A stretch of DNA of 36,449 bases from an uncultured Rickettsiales bacterium (GTDB taxonomy: Bacteria; Pseudomonadota; Alphaproteobacteria; Rs-D84): assembly GCA_900550495.1 (NCBI GenBank), contig URSJ01000009.1, positions 1 through 36,449 on the forward strand. The letters run 5' to 3'. Of this stretch, positions 16,556 to 24,176 are shown piece by piece. Within the stretch, counting starts at the first letter, position 1. Each line of letters opens with the position of its first letter. A program made the position numbers and the translations under genes. The notes beneath the pieces are model-generated. The model had not been told where the DNA came from. It saw only the letters and a program-made list of their open reading frames with translations, and ran no database searches.

Positions 16556-17563
16556 ATGTTTGATGATGCAGTTGTTGTCCAAAGTGCGGTCAGCGCATTT
16601 AATAATGTCGCATTAGTTGCGCCAGCATTCTTGTGGTGGGCTGTTTTGATGTTGCCACTGTTTGCGATGGTGTATTTGTATGGCAATGATTTTATCGCGC
16701 GAATTGGGTGGACACGTCAAAATATGTTGTCGCGTATATGCCTGGTTACGGTGGTAATGATATTGTGCTGGGTTGTGGTTTTTGGTGGAAACTATGCTGT
16801 TTTGCGTGACAGAGTTACAGTTTTGCCCTTTTTTGTTGCGACGATTGTGTTTTTGTCGTCAATGTTTATCGCGTCGCATACGCGAAATGTTAAACTGCCG
16901 GCGTGGCGTGGTGTGTCGCGACAAAAACGGGCTCGTGTTGCCGCGTTTGTAGCATTGGTTTTACTGGTTGTTGGGCTGTCTGATACGCATACATGGTGGG
17001 GGCCAATGTTACAAATTGCCGCATTTTGTGCTGGTGGCATAATTGGACGGCGCACACATACGGAAATGCGACCTGTTCCCGGTGTGGTATTGATTGCCAT
17101 GGCAACGATGGTTGCAATGTTGATGCAACCGGAATTCTTTCGTTTTGGTCAGTTGGGTGCATTGAGTCCATTTCACCTGTTGTTCTTGTTGGTTGGTGGG
17201 GGAACAGCGGCCGCGACGGTGGCATTGCGTAATGTAAATGCCCGGGGGCGAGTTCATCGTTCGGCATATATAAAGTTAAAATGGATGACGCGTTTTGTTG
17301 TCGCCTTGGGTATTGTGCTGTTCGTCATGACCGAATCTGTGCCCGTATTCTTGGGCACGGTGGCGACATTTGGTGTGTCATTTGCGTTGTCGGTGTGGCA
17401 CGCGTCTGATGTGCCAGCGGGACTGGCGGATGCAGCATTTGCAGTAATGCTGATGGTATTCGGCACGATGACGGTTATGCCGGTTATAACAGCAATGGGA
17501 TTGGTCATGTGGATGAACTTAGAAAATCGGCCAACTTGGCGCGATGCACGCTTCTTGTTATAA
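16556..17563 (+). CDS. Polytopic inner-membrane protein of unknown function
   Basis: The 335-residue protein has about nine or ten hydrophobic segments spread over its whole length, with short basic loops (for example SRQKRAR near 120-126 and NARGRVHR near 230). There is no signal peptide and no recognised transporter motif. An AAAGGCAAG ribosome site precedes the ATG at 16556; the same frame is open upstream, but that part runs antisense to the methyltransferase gene. It lies 84 bp before lpxA on the same strand, so an envelope-related role is possible but not shown. Confidence 0.78.
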   Translation: MFDDAVVVQSAVSAFNNVALVAPAFLWWAVLMLPLFAMVYLYGNDFIARIGWTRQNMLSRICLVTVVMILCWVVVFGGNYAVLRDRVTVLPFFVATIVFLSSMFIASHTRNVKLPAWRGVSRQKRARVAAFVALVLLVVGLSDTHTWWGPMLQIAAFCAGGIIGRRTHTEMRPVPGVVLIAMATMVAMLMQPEFFRFGQLGALSPFHLLFLLVGGGTAAATVALRNVNARGRVHRSAYIKLKWMTRFVVALGIVLFVMTESVPVFLGTVATFGVSFALSVWHASDVPAGLADAAFAVMLMVFGTMTVMPVITAMGLVMWMNLENRPTWRDARFLL

Positions 17564-17647
17564 TTTGTTATATTTCTTTTATACCAATTGGCTTGTGTAT
17601 AAGTTATTATTTCAAGCGATAATCTAATAAAAAAAGTGAGTTTTGAA

Positions 17648-18454
17648 ATGGCAACTAATATACATCCGACCGCGATTATTCGTGACGGTGCTGTGATTGG
17701 CGCAGATTGCAAGATTGGCCCATATTGCATTGTGGGGTCAAATGTTGTTCTGGGCGAACGTGTGGAATTGATTTCTAATGTCGTGATTGATGGAAAAACA
17801 TTTATTGATGACGATTCCATTGTTTATCCTTTTGCGGTGTTGGGCGTAATGAGCCAGGACCTGAAATGGCAGGACGAGGCAACAATGACCGGTTTGCGTA
17901 TCGGAAAGCGATGCAAAATTCGTGAATATGTAACAATTCACTCGGGAACACCTGCGTCTGATGGGACTGTAATAGGCAATGATTGCCAGATTATGGTAAA
18001 TGCGCACATTGGCCACGATTGCAAAGTTGGTAACAGTGTCGTTATGTCTAATCTGGTCCAGGTTGCCGGCCATGTAGAAATTGAAGATTTTGCAATCTTG
18101 TCCGGTGGGGTTATGGTTTTGCAATTTGCGCGCATCGGTCGCAATGCGTTTATCGGCGGTATGTCAGGCGTTGGAAACGACGTGTTGCCATATGCGATAT
18201 ACGACGGCAATCCACGCGCGGTATATCGCACAATTAATCGTGTTGGTTTGATGCGTCATGGATTTACAAACGAAGATATGCACGCGATTCACAATGTGTA
18301 TTCTGCGGTGTTCCGTGGAAACGAGGGAACAGTGACAGAACGCCTGGCCAAGGTCCGCAAAGAAGTAAAAAATAACAAATATGCTATGGACGCAATTGAC
18401 TTTATCGAAAATCGTTCAAAGCGTGGGATTGGTACGTCTAAAAATGCAGAATAA
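17648..18454 (+). CDS. lpxA: UDP-N-acetylglucosamine acyltransferase
   Basis: First enzyme of lipid A synthesis: it transfers a 3-hydroxyacyl chain from ACP to UDP-GlcNAc. The 268 residues show the left-handed beta-helix hexapeptide pattern (IRDGAVIGADCKIGPYCIVG) and the catalytic His in NAHIGHDC (H123, counterpart of E. coli H125). The C-terminal helical part (about 190-268) is complete. A GTG at 17636 is in frame, but the ATG at 17648 gives the family start MATNIHPTA, with AGTGAG about 8 nt upstream. Its last 11 nt overlap lpxB. Unlike many proteobacteria, lpxD and fabZ are not adjacent in this window. Confidence 0.95.
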   Translation: MATNIHPTAIIRDGAVIGADCKIGPYCIVGSNVVLGERVELISNVVIDGKTFIDDDSIVYPFAVLGVMSQDLKWQDEATMTGLRIGKRCKIREYVTIHSGTPASDGTVIGNDCQIMVNAHIGHDCKVGNSVVMSNLVQVAGHVEIEDFAILSGGVMVLQFARIGRNAFIGGMSGVGNDVLPYAIYDGNPRAVYRTINRVGLMRHGFTNEDMHAIHNVYSAVFRGNEGTVTERLAKVRKEVKNNKYAMDAIDFIENRSKRGIGTSKNAE

Positions 18455-19595
18455 AAAATTGACCATATTCATAATCGCGGGCGAGGTTTCAGGTGATGTC
18501 TTGGGGGCGCACATCATGTCTGAAATGCCTGATGCAACGTTCGTTGGTGTCGGCGGTGAAAATATGATTGCTGCGGGATTACGCCCGCTGTTTCCGATGG
18601 GAGATTTGGCAGTTATGGGCGTGATAGAAGTTGCTGCCCATGCGCGTACGTTGATGCGTCGCATTCGTCAGACCGCAGATGCGATTATTGAAACGCGCCC
18701 CGATATTGTTTTGACCATTGATGCCCCGGGCTTCGCGCGTAATGTCATATCCCATGTTCGAAAAATGCCTGCTGGGCATGCGCTGATTGCAGATGGCTTG
18801 AAATTTCATCATGTTGTTGCGCCCCAGGTTTGGGCGTGGCGTCCAGGACGTGCAAAAAAGTATGCGCAAACGTTCGATAAATTATACGCATTTTTTGATT
18901 TTGAGGTGCCTTATTTTACTAAATATGGTTTGGATACGGTTGCGGTTGGGCATCCTATTTCAGATGGTTTGATTGGCAAGTATAAATCTGCACGCCGTGG
19001 TACCGATGGCGAAAAGATTATCACATTGGTCCCAGGCAGTCGTATGTCCGAAGTAAAACGTCTGATGCCGATATTTCGCCAAACAGCCGAAATTTTAGGC
19101 GCCAGTGGATATCGTGGATATAAATTTGTAATTCCAACTGTCGAAACAACTCGGCAATATGTTCAGGCCCAGGTCGCACATTGGTGTGTGCCGGTGGAAT
19201 TGGTGCCATCGTCACGTCGTTATGATATATATGCCAAATCTTATATCGCGATTGTGGCCAGTGGGACTGTGTCGGCCGAATTAGCAATGTTGCATATACC
19301 GACGATAGTTATATATAAAATGAATCCAATAACGACGTGGCTGGTGCGCCAGGTAATTCGTATAAAATGGGCGTCATTGGTTAATATTTTGCTAGATCGC
19401 AGTGTATACCCAGAGTATCTGGGTCCAGACGCCAAAACAGAAAACGTATTGGATGCGGTTCAGCAACTGACAATACCATCTGTGCGTCAGAAAATGATTG
19501 CAGAATTGACGCGTGCCGACGATTTGTGGCGTCGGCCTGCGGGAACCCCAGCAGCATTAATTGCGGACAGTATTCGCCATGCAGTACAGAAATAA
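18444..19595 (+). CDS. lpxB: Lipid-A-disaccharide synthase
   Basis: This GT19 glycosyltransferase joins UDP-2,3-diacylglucosamine and lipid X into the lipid A disaccharide at the inner membrane surface. The 383 residues match the usual length. Motifs seen: AGEVSGD (12-18), the VAPQVWAWRPGR stretch, LVPGSRMSEVKRL of the nucleotide-sugar domain, and ASGTVSAELA near the C-terminal part. The frame is open back to 18381, but the ATG at 18444 gives the standard N-terminus (KLTIFIIAGEVSGD) and an 11-nt overlap with lpxA, implying coupled translation. Confidence 0.95.
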   Translation: MQNKKLTIFIIAGEVSGDVLGAHIMSEMPDATFVGVGGENMIAAGLRPLFPMGDLAVMGVIEVAAHARTLMRRIRQTADAIIETRPDIVLTIDAPGFARNVISHVRKMPAGHALIADGLKFHHVVAPQVWAWRPGRAKKYAQTFDKLYAFFDFEVPYFTKYGLDTVAVGHPISDGLIGKYKSARRGTDGEKIITLVPGSRMSEVKRLMPIFRQTAEILGASGYRGYKFVIPTVETTRQYVQAQVAHWCVPVELVPSSRRYDIYAKSYIAIVASGTVSAELAMLHIPTIVIYKMNPITTWLVRQVIRIKWASLVNILLDRSVYPEYLGPDAKTENVLDAVQQLTIPSVRQKMIAELTRADDLWRRPAGTPAALIADSIRHAVQK

Positions 19596-19610
19596 AAAAT
19601 TATGTGATAT

Positions 19611-19640
19611 AAAAAACACCACATTTCTGTGGTGTTTTTT
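19611..19640. terminator. Bidirectional terminator between lpxB and the 855-residue gene
   Basis: A perfect 13-bp stem: six A plus CACCACA pairs with TGTGGTG plus six T around a TTTC loop. It serves both converging genes; the minus-strand stop codon (19639-19641) touches it. Confidence 0.9.
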
Positions 19641-22206
19641 AATATGACAATCCATCTGGCAAGTTTTTGATTTTTGTTGTCCCGTCTGTGGAGCAACCGC
19701 CGTTTGTTAGCGCGGTGCCACCCAATGGACAAACCTGGTTGTCGCTGGAAATAACGGTCTGAACACACCATTTTGATTGCTTTGATGAGTCTGCAGCAGC
19801 GGTAGCACCAACAATCGAGCAGTTCTCTTCATCTGTATTTGTCGTAACAGGAATTACAGCCATACATTTTGCACTGGTGCCCCATTTACTGCGTCGGCCG
19901 CCATTTTCCCAACACAGGCATGCGCCCCATGACGGGGTATCGACCCCCAGTGCATAATCGCGTGGACACATGTTTTCGCCATCGCTGACCCCGTATAGGC
20001 TTTGTAAGTTTTGGAGTGCGTTGCTAACGCCTTGGACTTGCGGGCCATAGCTGGAATTTGTAAATGTTGCCTCGCACAATTTGTCGTTCTGGATATTATA
20101 CGTGTCGTCTTTGATATATTTTAATTCAATAAAGCGACCTTGCAAGTTTGAACATTGCGTTGTCAAGATGTCAACGACCTGGTTATAAATCTCGGTTGCG
20201 ACACCAGTTGAACGCGCCAGGTGATGATTTAGCATATATCTGCCGTTGACGGGTTCGGCATCTATTAAACCATAGCGTTTTTTGCCGCCTGTGGATTCGG
20301 TAACGACGAAATATGCAGTCGCATTGTTGTATCTGTCGTCCGTAGTTAACATGGCATTAAAGCCACCAAAGGCACGCTCTAAGATATCTGGGTCACTGCA
20401 AGAATCAATTTTCTGTAATTGTTTTGCGCACTCGGATACAGGGATGTCGGATTTGCGTTGTAAGTTACCGGCATTGTCCAGTGTGTATTCATACAATGTA
20501 AACCAATCCAATGCCCGGCCAGTTTTGAACAGGCCGCTGTATGGGTAATAGAAATTTTGATACCCTGATCCGCCAAAACTGTCAAAGCATTGTTTTGCAA
20601 CGGCGCGACATGCAGTCAGCGTGTCAGTATCTGTGCGGTTGTTGACGTATTCGCGCACAATATTCCCGTCAAACATATAGTTGCATGATTCAATATAATC
20701 GCGACACATTTCAGTTGATAATGTAACTTTATCTGGCTGCAAAACGATACTGCTGTCACCAGTCAATTCCTTCATTGCAGCAGTCAAACTGGCATCGCCG
20801 TTCATGTAGCACGATGATACGAAATCAAAGCACCCCTGTTTAATCTCAGAAACCTTGTCCCGTTGGGCATAATATATGGCCAACATTGCCTTGTCCAGGT
20901 ATTCAGACCATACGGTGTCGGCCTGCTCGGTGCATTTGTCCAGAGCTGGTTGGGCGAATTTCTTGGTGCGATTTTCAAAGTTTTTAACGAACGTTCGATT
21001 GGTTGAAACCTTGGATAATTTTTGATCGGCAGCATTTACGCCATCGGCAAACGTCAACAGTTTTTCCAGTTCGTAAAACCTTTCAACACCAGCGATTGGT
21101 GCGCCGGTTGAAATGTCAATAAATTCACCATTGTCCAGACATTTGTGATAATTTGCACCACAAACCTCTTCGCTTAGAATCGCGGATTCAACGTTGTTTA
21201 TGCATGATGTTATGTCGTCAGAATTGTGTTTTTGACGATTTTCAACACGTGCCAAGTCCAGCATCGCACTGCTCTCGCGGATGGCGGATTTCATTTGTTT
21301 TTGTTTTGTTTCAATGGCGGTTTGAACCGTGTTGCAATCCTGTTCTATGGCCATCAAATACGCATTGATTGCACGTTGCAGTGATGCGTCATTACAGTCT
21401 GTGCGCACTGCACTGCGACACTGGGGATAAACCGCGCTGTAAAGGTTTTGTCCATTATATGCCGCAACCGCCGCGCCGGCGTCAATCGTGCCAAATGCGT
21501 TCGTTGTATCAAACGCCAGGTTTATGCTGTTTAAACTGGAATATTTGCCACCAACAGTTGCGTCGTCGCCACGAATAGAATTCATAATTGCCTGTAATAA
21601 CGCCTTGGACGCAGACGTATCAGATGTCAGTGCGTTTTCCCCTTCGGATGCGGTGCGCATCGCGGTGGCCTGGGCCGCGGTCAATCCCACAGTATCCAGG
21701 TTTTCGTTAAATACGGTCAGTTGGTCGCCTGCCTCTTGCATAACGCTGCGAATCTGGGCCAGTTCCAGGACGCGATTACTGCACGAACAACGACGATAGT
21801 CATCGTTTTTCAGTTGGCAGAATTGATCCATACACGCGAAATACGCGTTCTTGCATTGTTCGTATGCCGCCCCCGTGCGCGTTTCAGTCACAGGCGTTGC
21901 ATTGGTCGCAGCACGCGCCGTGACCCCAGGTGTCGCATTGCGTGACACAGATTTATCTACTGGGCGCGTCGTGGTTGTTTTAGTTGTTGCAGCACGTGTG
22001 GTGGCCGCGGCACGCTGGGTCACCGATGCGTTTGTTGCCGGAATTCGCGTTGCGGTGCGTGCGTTTGTGCGCGATGTGGTTGATACGCGTTGCTGGGTCA
22101 CAGGTGTTGTCGCACCACGATTTTTGACATTACCATCACGTACGGCGGCGCGAATTGTACCGCTGCACATAATGCAACACATTGCAAAAATCAGAATTTT
22201 CTTCAT
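19639..22206 (-). CDS. Large Cys-rich exported protein of unknown function
   Basis: The 855-residue protein starts with a signal peptide (MKKILIFAMCCIMCSG..., cleavage near IRA-A). A low-complexity segment of Thr, Ala and Arg follows (about 25-110), and then a long globular part with about 30 Cys, often in close groups (CKNAYFACMDQFC, CSC, LCEA..., GACLCWENGG). Such Cys density in an exported chain points to many disulfides. No catalytic motif or known domain is recognised. The Cys-rich C-terminus (about 755-855, with PSWGACLCWENGGR) looks like a separate module. The frame is open upstream to 22314; the ATG at 22206 fits the signal peptide and lies 10 nt after a -10 box without a ribosome site. 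Confidence 0.8.
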   Translation of the reverse strand: MKKILIFAMCCIMCSGTIRAAVRDGNVKNRGATTPVTQQRVSTTSRTNARTATRIPATNASVTQRAAATTRAATTKTTTTRPVDKSVSRNATPGVTARAATNATPVTETRTGAAYEQCKNAYFACMDQFCQLKNDDYRRCSCSNRVLELAQIRSVMQEAGDQLTVFNENLDTVGLTAAQATAMRTASEGENALTSDTSASKALLQAIMNSIRGDDATVGGKYSSLNSINLAFDTTNAFGTIDAGAAVAAYNGQNLYSAVYPQCRSAVRTDCNDASLQRAINAYLMAIEQDCNTVQTAIETKQKQMKSAIRESSAMLDLARVENRQKHNSDDITSCINNVESAILSEEVCGANYHKCLDNGEFIDISTGAPIAGVERFYELEKLLTFADGVNAADQKLSKVSTNRTFVKNFENRTKKFAQPALDKCTEQADTVWSEYLDKAMLAIYYAQRDKVSEIKQGCFDFVSSCYMNGDASLTAAMKELTGDSSIVLQPDKVTLSTEMCRDYIESCNYMFDGNIVREYVNNRTDTDTLTACRAVAKQCFDSFGGSGYQNFYYPYSGLFKTGRALDWFTLYEYTLDNAGNLQRKSDIPVSECAKQLQKIDSCSDPDILERAFGGFNAMLTTDDRYNNATAYFVVTESTGGKKRYGLIDAEPVNGRYMLNHHLARSTGVATEIYNQVVDILTTQCSNLQGRFIELKYIKDDTYNIQNDKLCEATFTNSSYGPQVQGVSNALQNLQSLYGVSDGENMCPRDYALGVDTPSWGACLCWENGGRRSKWGTSAKCMAVIPVTTNTDEENCSIVGATAAADSSKQSKWCVQTVISSDNQVCPLGGTALTNGGCSTDGTTKIKNLPDGLSY

Positions 22207-22216
22207 CTCTGATTGA

Positions 22217-22246
22217 ATCTTAGCAAAATTGCGAAATTCAGGGCAA
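22217..22246 (-). promoter_or_regulatory. Promoter of the 855-residue gene, with a GANTC site
   Basis: On the minus strand TTGCCC (22246-22241), an 18-bp spacer, and TAAGAT (22222-22217) lie 10 nt before the ATG, predicting a near-leaderless message. GAATC/GATTC at 22215-22219 overlaps the -10 box; GANTC is the CcrM methylation site used by GcrA. Confidence 0.45.
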
Positions 22247-22262
22247 GGGAAAAAACAAAAAA

Positions 22263-22278
22263 ACACCGATACCGGTGT
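22263..22278 (-). terminator. Terminator of the minus-strand tRNA pair
   Basis: ACACCG-atac-CGGTGT forms a 6-bp stem, followed on the minus strand by a long T-rich run. It lies 10 nt after the tRNA-Val CCA end. Confidence 0.8.
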
Positions 22279-22287
22279 GATAAAATA

Positions 22288-22364
22288 TGGTGGATGTGAT
22301 TGGACTCGAACCAACGACCTCTTCGATGTGAACGAAGCGCTCTAACCAACTGAGCTACACATCC
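22288..22364 (-). tRNA. tRNA-Val(CAC)
   Basis: A complete 77-nt cloverleaf: acceptor GGATGTG/CACATCC, D arm GCTC/GAGC, anticodon stem CTTCG/CGAAG with loop TTCACAT (anticodon CAC, reading GUG), T arm GTTGG/CCAAT, discriminator A and encoded CCA. It lies 15 bp downstream of tRNA-Leu(TAA) on the same strand, so they are probably one transcript. Confidence 0.96.
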
Positions 22365-22379
22365 GAAATAGGAACATCT

Positions 22380-22466
22380 TGGTGGGGATAGTGGGACTTG
22401 AACCCACACGGTCGCAATGACCAAAGGATTTTAAGTCCTCAGCGTCTACCATTCCGCCATATCCCC
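22380..22466 (-). tRNA. tRNA-Leu(TAA)
   Basis: An 87-nt class II tRNA: acceptor GGGGATA/TATCCCC, anticodon stem GAGGA/TCCTT with loop CTTAAAA (anticodon TAA, reading UUA), a long variable arm, T arm GTGGG/CCCAC, and encoded CCA. It is the first gene of the minus-strand tRNA transcript. Confidence 0.96.
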
Positions 22467-22484
22467 AAAACCGTGTGTCGTAAA

Positions 22485-22513
22485 ATTCTAGTCCGTTCGC
22501 CCGTGCACGTCAA
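22485..22513 (-). promoter_or_regulatory. Promoter of tRNA-Leu(TAA)-tRNA-Val(CAC)
   Basis: TTGACG (22513-22508), exactly 17 bp, then TAGAAT (22490-22485) on the minus strand, about 18 nt upstream of the mature tRNA-Leu 5' end. It is the closest match to a sigma-70 consensus promoter in the window. Confidence 0.72.
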
Positions 22514-22584
22514 GTGGAAATTACTAAAACTGCATTTCTGGGATAAATTTTTTATTGCAAAATGTAACGGAATGAAAATTCCCC

Positions 22585-22611
22585 TTGCAAAATATGCAAA
22601 GTTGATATAAT
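22585..22611 (+). promoter_or_regulatory. Promoter of tRNA-Leu(CAG)-tRNA-Ala(CGC)
   Basis: TTGCAA (22585-22590) and an extended -10 TGA-TATAAT (22603-22611) with a short 15-bp spacer, 13 nt upstream of the mature tRNA-Leu 5' end. The extended -10 probably compensates for the spacing. Confidence 0.6.
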
Positions 22612-22624
22612 ATATGCACGCCTT

Positions 22625-22711
22625 GCGGATATGGCGGAATTGGTAGACGCGCTAGTTTCAGGTACTAGTGGCAGCAATGCCTTGGAAGTTCGAGTCTTCT
22701 TATCCGCACCA
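22625..22711 (+). tRNA. tRNA-Leu(CAG)
   Basis: An 87-nt class II tRNA: acceptor GCGGATA/TATCCGC, anticodon stem CTAGT/ACTAG with loop TTCAGGT (anticodon CAG, reading CUG), a long variable arm, discriminator A, encoded CCA. tRNA-Ala follows 5 bp later on the same strand. Confidence 0.96.
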
Positions 22712-22716
22712 GTTTT

Positions 22717-22792
22717 GGGGTTGTAGCTCAGTTGATAGAGCGCTACGTTCGCATCGTAGAGGTCGTGGGTTTGAGTCCCATCAGCTCCACCA
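22717..22792 (+). tRNA. tRNA-Ala(CGC)
   Basis: A 76-nt cloverleaf: acceptor GGGGTTG/CAGCTCC including the G3-U70 wobble that identifies alanine tRNAs, anticodon stem CTACG/CGTAG with loop TTCGCAT (anticodon CGC, reading GCG), T arm GTGGG/CCCAT, encoded CCA. Its 3' end is copied again at 23021-23037 as part of the repeat that follows. Confidence 0.96.
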
Positions 22793-22902
22793 AAATTTGT
22801 ATATGAAAACAAGCGTAGCGCAGTTTGAATAAGTACAAATTTGCGCGCAGGCGTGCGGAGCGCGCCGAGCGAAACGTTCAGCTAAACGCCAATTAAACGG
22901 CG
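22776..22902 (+). repeat. 127-bp direct repeat, copy 1 (tRNA-Ala 3' end plus trailer)
   Basis: It begins with the last 17 nt of tRNA-Ala and continues through the whole trailer. Copy 2 (23021-23147, offset 245) is identical except for one base (A22891 against G23136). The trailer contains a 9-bp inverted repeat, AAATTTGTA (22793-22801) with TACAAATTT (22834-22842), and a GCGCGC-rich part, and ends in a terminator hairpin. Confidence 0.93.
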
Positions 22903-22912
22903 TTTTAATTTT
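22884..22912 (+). terminator. Terminator of the tRNA-Leu-tRNA-Ala transcript
   Basis: AAACGCC (22884-22890) pairs with GGCGTTT (22899-22905) around an 8-nt loop, followed by T-rich sequence. It closes repeat copy 1. Confidence 0.72.
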
Positions 22913-22914
22913 TT

Positions 22915-23037
22915 CGGAGTGGGACGAAAACACACGAGACGTGGGTTTGACCCGCCGCAAAAAGGCAGACGGGAGTATGCCGGTTTGCGTCAGCAAATTT
23001 TGCAAGGTCGGCGAAGCCAATCCCATCAGCTCCACCA
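22915..23037 (+). other. tRNA T-arm-nested structured element, copy A (tRNA-Ala)
   Basis: In order: a degenerate inverted copy of the tRNA-Ala 3' end and T arm (22915-22937), a sense copy of the T-arm 5' half (GTGGGTTTGA, 22941-22950), a 70-nt core (22951-23020), and the tRNA-Ala 3' end with CCA (23021-23037). The core can fold as GCAAA/TTTGC (22957-22961 with 22999-23003) enclosing GGCA/TGCC and TTTGC-gtca-GCAAA, followed by GGC-gaa-GCC. The element thus sits inside the T loop of a duplicated partial tRNA. A matching core with compensating changes lies behind tRNA-Pro (33944-34039). Its nature (mobile, structured RNA, relic of integration) is unknown. Confidence 0.75.
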
Positions 23038-23147
23038 AAATTTGTATATGAAAACAAGCGTAGCGCAGTTTGAATAAGTACAAATTTGCGCGCAGGCGTG
23101 CGGAGCGCGCCGAGCGAAACGTTCAGCTAAACGCCGATTAAACGGCG
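23021..23147 (+). repeat. 127-bp direct repeat, copy 2
   Basis: The second copy of the tRNA-Ala 3' end plus trailer. The single difference, G23136, lengthens the CGCCG/CGGCG pairing of its terminal hairpin (23132-23147), which is followed by a long T run, so this copy also ends in a plausible terminator. Confidence 0.93.
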
Positions 23148-23200
23148 ATTTTGTTTTTTTATGGTGCAATGTCCGCCGAATATGTGGCACTGTTTTTTAA

Positions 23201-23228
23201 TTTAAACTGTGCGATTTTGTGATATAAT
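23201..23228 (+). promoter_or_regulatory. Promoter of the gene at 23238 (predicted leaderless)
   Basis: TTTAAA (23201-23206), 16-bp spacer, extended -10 TGA-TATAAT (23220-23228). The ATG is only 9 nt beyond the -10 box, and no Shine-Dalgarno is present. Confidence 0.58.
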
Positions 23229-23237
23229 AATATTATT

Positions 23238-24176
23238 ATGAAAAAGTTATACATATTTTGCATGCCTGCCGTGTTGGGTGTTGCGCCGTGTATGGCGGTG
23301 CCGCTGGACCCTGTGATTGCAATAGAAAACGCACAGGTCAATTGCGACAGAATATCACAGTCGTTTAAATCAATGAAAACAATGGCCCAGGTTAATACCG
23401 CTGTAACTGCGGTGGGAACTGCCGCAGGCGTTGGGGCCACGGCGGTCGGTATTGCCAAGGCTGGCACAGATAAACAAATTGAAAAACTTATCAATGATGT
23501 AAAACAGCGCGAGGCGCGTTCTAATAATTCTGGTATGACCATTGAACAGGGCCAGGATTTTATTGAAGAAACGATGACACTGATGCAGGGAAAGTCAAAG
23601 TCGGCACCAGAACAAAATCAACTGGAACAAAAATCCAAAAATTTAGGGAACTGGCGAACAGGACTGTTGGCGGGAAATACTGCGACAAATATTGCAGGGA
23701 CAATTATTGCAGCAAATAATCGCACAGATCAGGATTTGCGTGCACAATTGGATAGTTGTGTCGGCTCAATCAAAGATTTGCAGGATTCAAAAATGCAGGC
23801 GCAAATCAATAACGCTGACATGGCTACAATACAAAAAATGGAACGGATTATATCAGCCTGTCGTGATTACAGTCTGTTGAATGTGGACAAGATAGACAGT
23901 CTGGCCAAAAGTGCCGCGACAGCCAGTGGAATTGGTATCGCGGTTGGTGCCAGTGGCACGATAGTCAGCGCAACTGCAAACAGTGACAAAATTCGTTCCG
24001 ATAATACAGATTCAGGTATGGCAAAAGAAAAAAATCTGAACACCGCAAGCAATGTTCTGGCGGCGGGGGCCACAATAACCAGCGGCGTTGCAACCATATT
24101 TAATGCCCAGCAGATATCTACCCTGGACCAGGCATATCAGATTTCAATAAAATGCAGCGAGGCACTGAACCAATGA
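23238..24176 (+). CDS. Exported protein with four Gly/Ala-rich hydrophobic segments, unknown function
   Basis: The 312-residue protein has a signal peptide (about 1-20, ending CMA). Its body alternates polar helical stretches with four small-residue hydrophobic segments resembling glycine zippers (about 50-78, 138-155, 222-245, 267-287), for example TAAGVGATAVGIAKAG and GIGIAVGASGTIVSA. Such segments can insert into membranes or pack as oligomers. Three or four Cys lie in the mature part. No family is recognised. Its stop overlaps the start of the glucosaminidase-domain gene (ATGA), so the two products are coupled and probably act together in the periplasm or envelope. Confidence 0.78.
   Translation: MKKLYIFCMPAVLGVAPCMAVPLDPVIAIENAQVNCDRISQSFKSMKTMAQVNTAVTAVGTAAGVGATAVGIAKAGTDKQIEKLINDVKQREARSNNSGMTIEQGQDFIEETMTLMQGKSKSAPEQNQLEQKSKNLGNWRTGLLAGNTATNIAGTIIAANNRTDQDLRAQLDSCVGSIKDLQDSKMQAQINNADMATIQKMERIISACRDYSLLNVDKIDSLAKSAATASGIGIAVGASGTIVSATANSDKIRSDNTDSGMAKEKNLNTASNVLAAGATITSGVATIFNAQQISTLDQAYQISIKCSEALNQ

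Noticed and set aside
15832..16686. The NPPY methyltransferase as PrmC (release-factor methylase)
   Set aside because: Its N-terminal GGR/AGI-D pattern is that of the TrmN6 family, and PrmC's N-terminal helical domain is absent. The frame upstream of 16515 is antisense to the divergent gene's promoter.
17636..17647. GTG start for LpxA at 17636
   Set aside because: The ATG at 17648 gives the conserved N-terminus and leaves AGTGAG as ribosome site.
22165..22206. Lipoprotein signal for the 855-residue protein (three Cys in the signal peptide)
   Set aside because: No L-[AS]-[GA]-C type lipobox is present; a signal peptidase I site near IRA-A fits better.
22951..23020. Resemblance of parts of the element core to bacterial SRP (4.5S) RNA (AAGGCAGA, AGGTCGG)
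   Set aside because: The order of the blocks is reversed and the conserved GGAAG/AGCA domain IV loop is missing.
22781..23083. Minus-strand frame of 100 codons across the tRNA-Ala repeat
   Set aside because: It is antisense to tRNA and repeat sequence; its product only reflects the repeat. The similar frame at 33744-34040 behind tRNA-Pro arises the same way. Covariation in stems argues for structure rather than coding.
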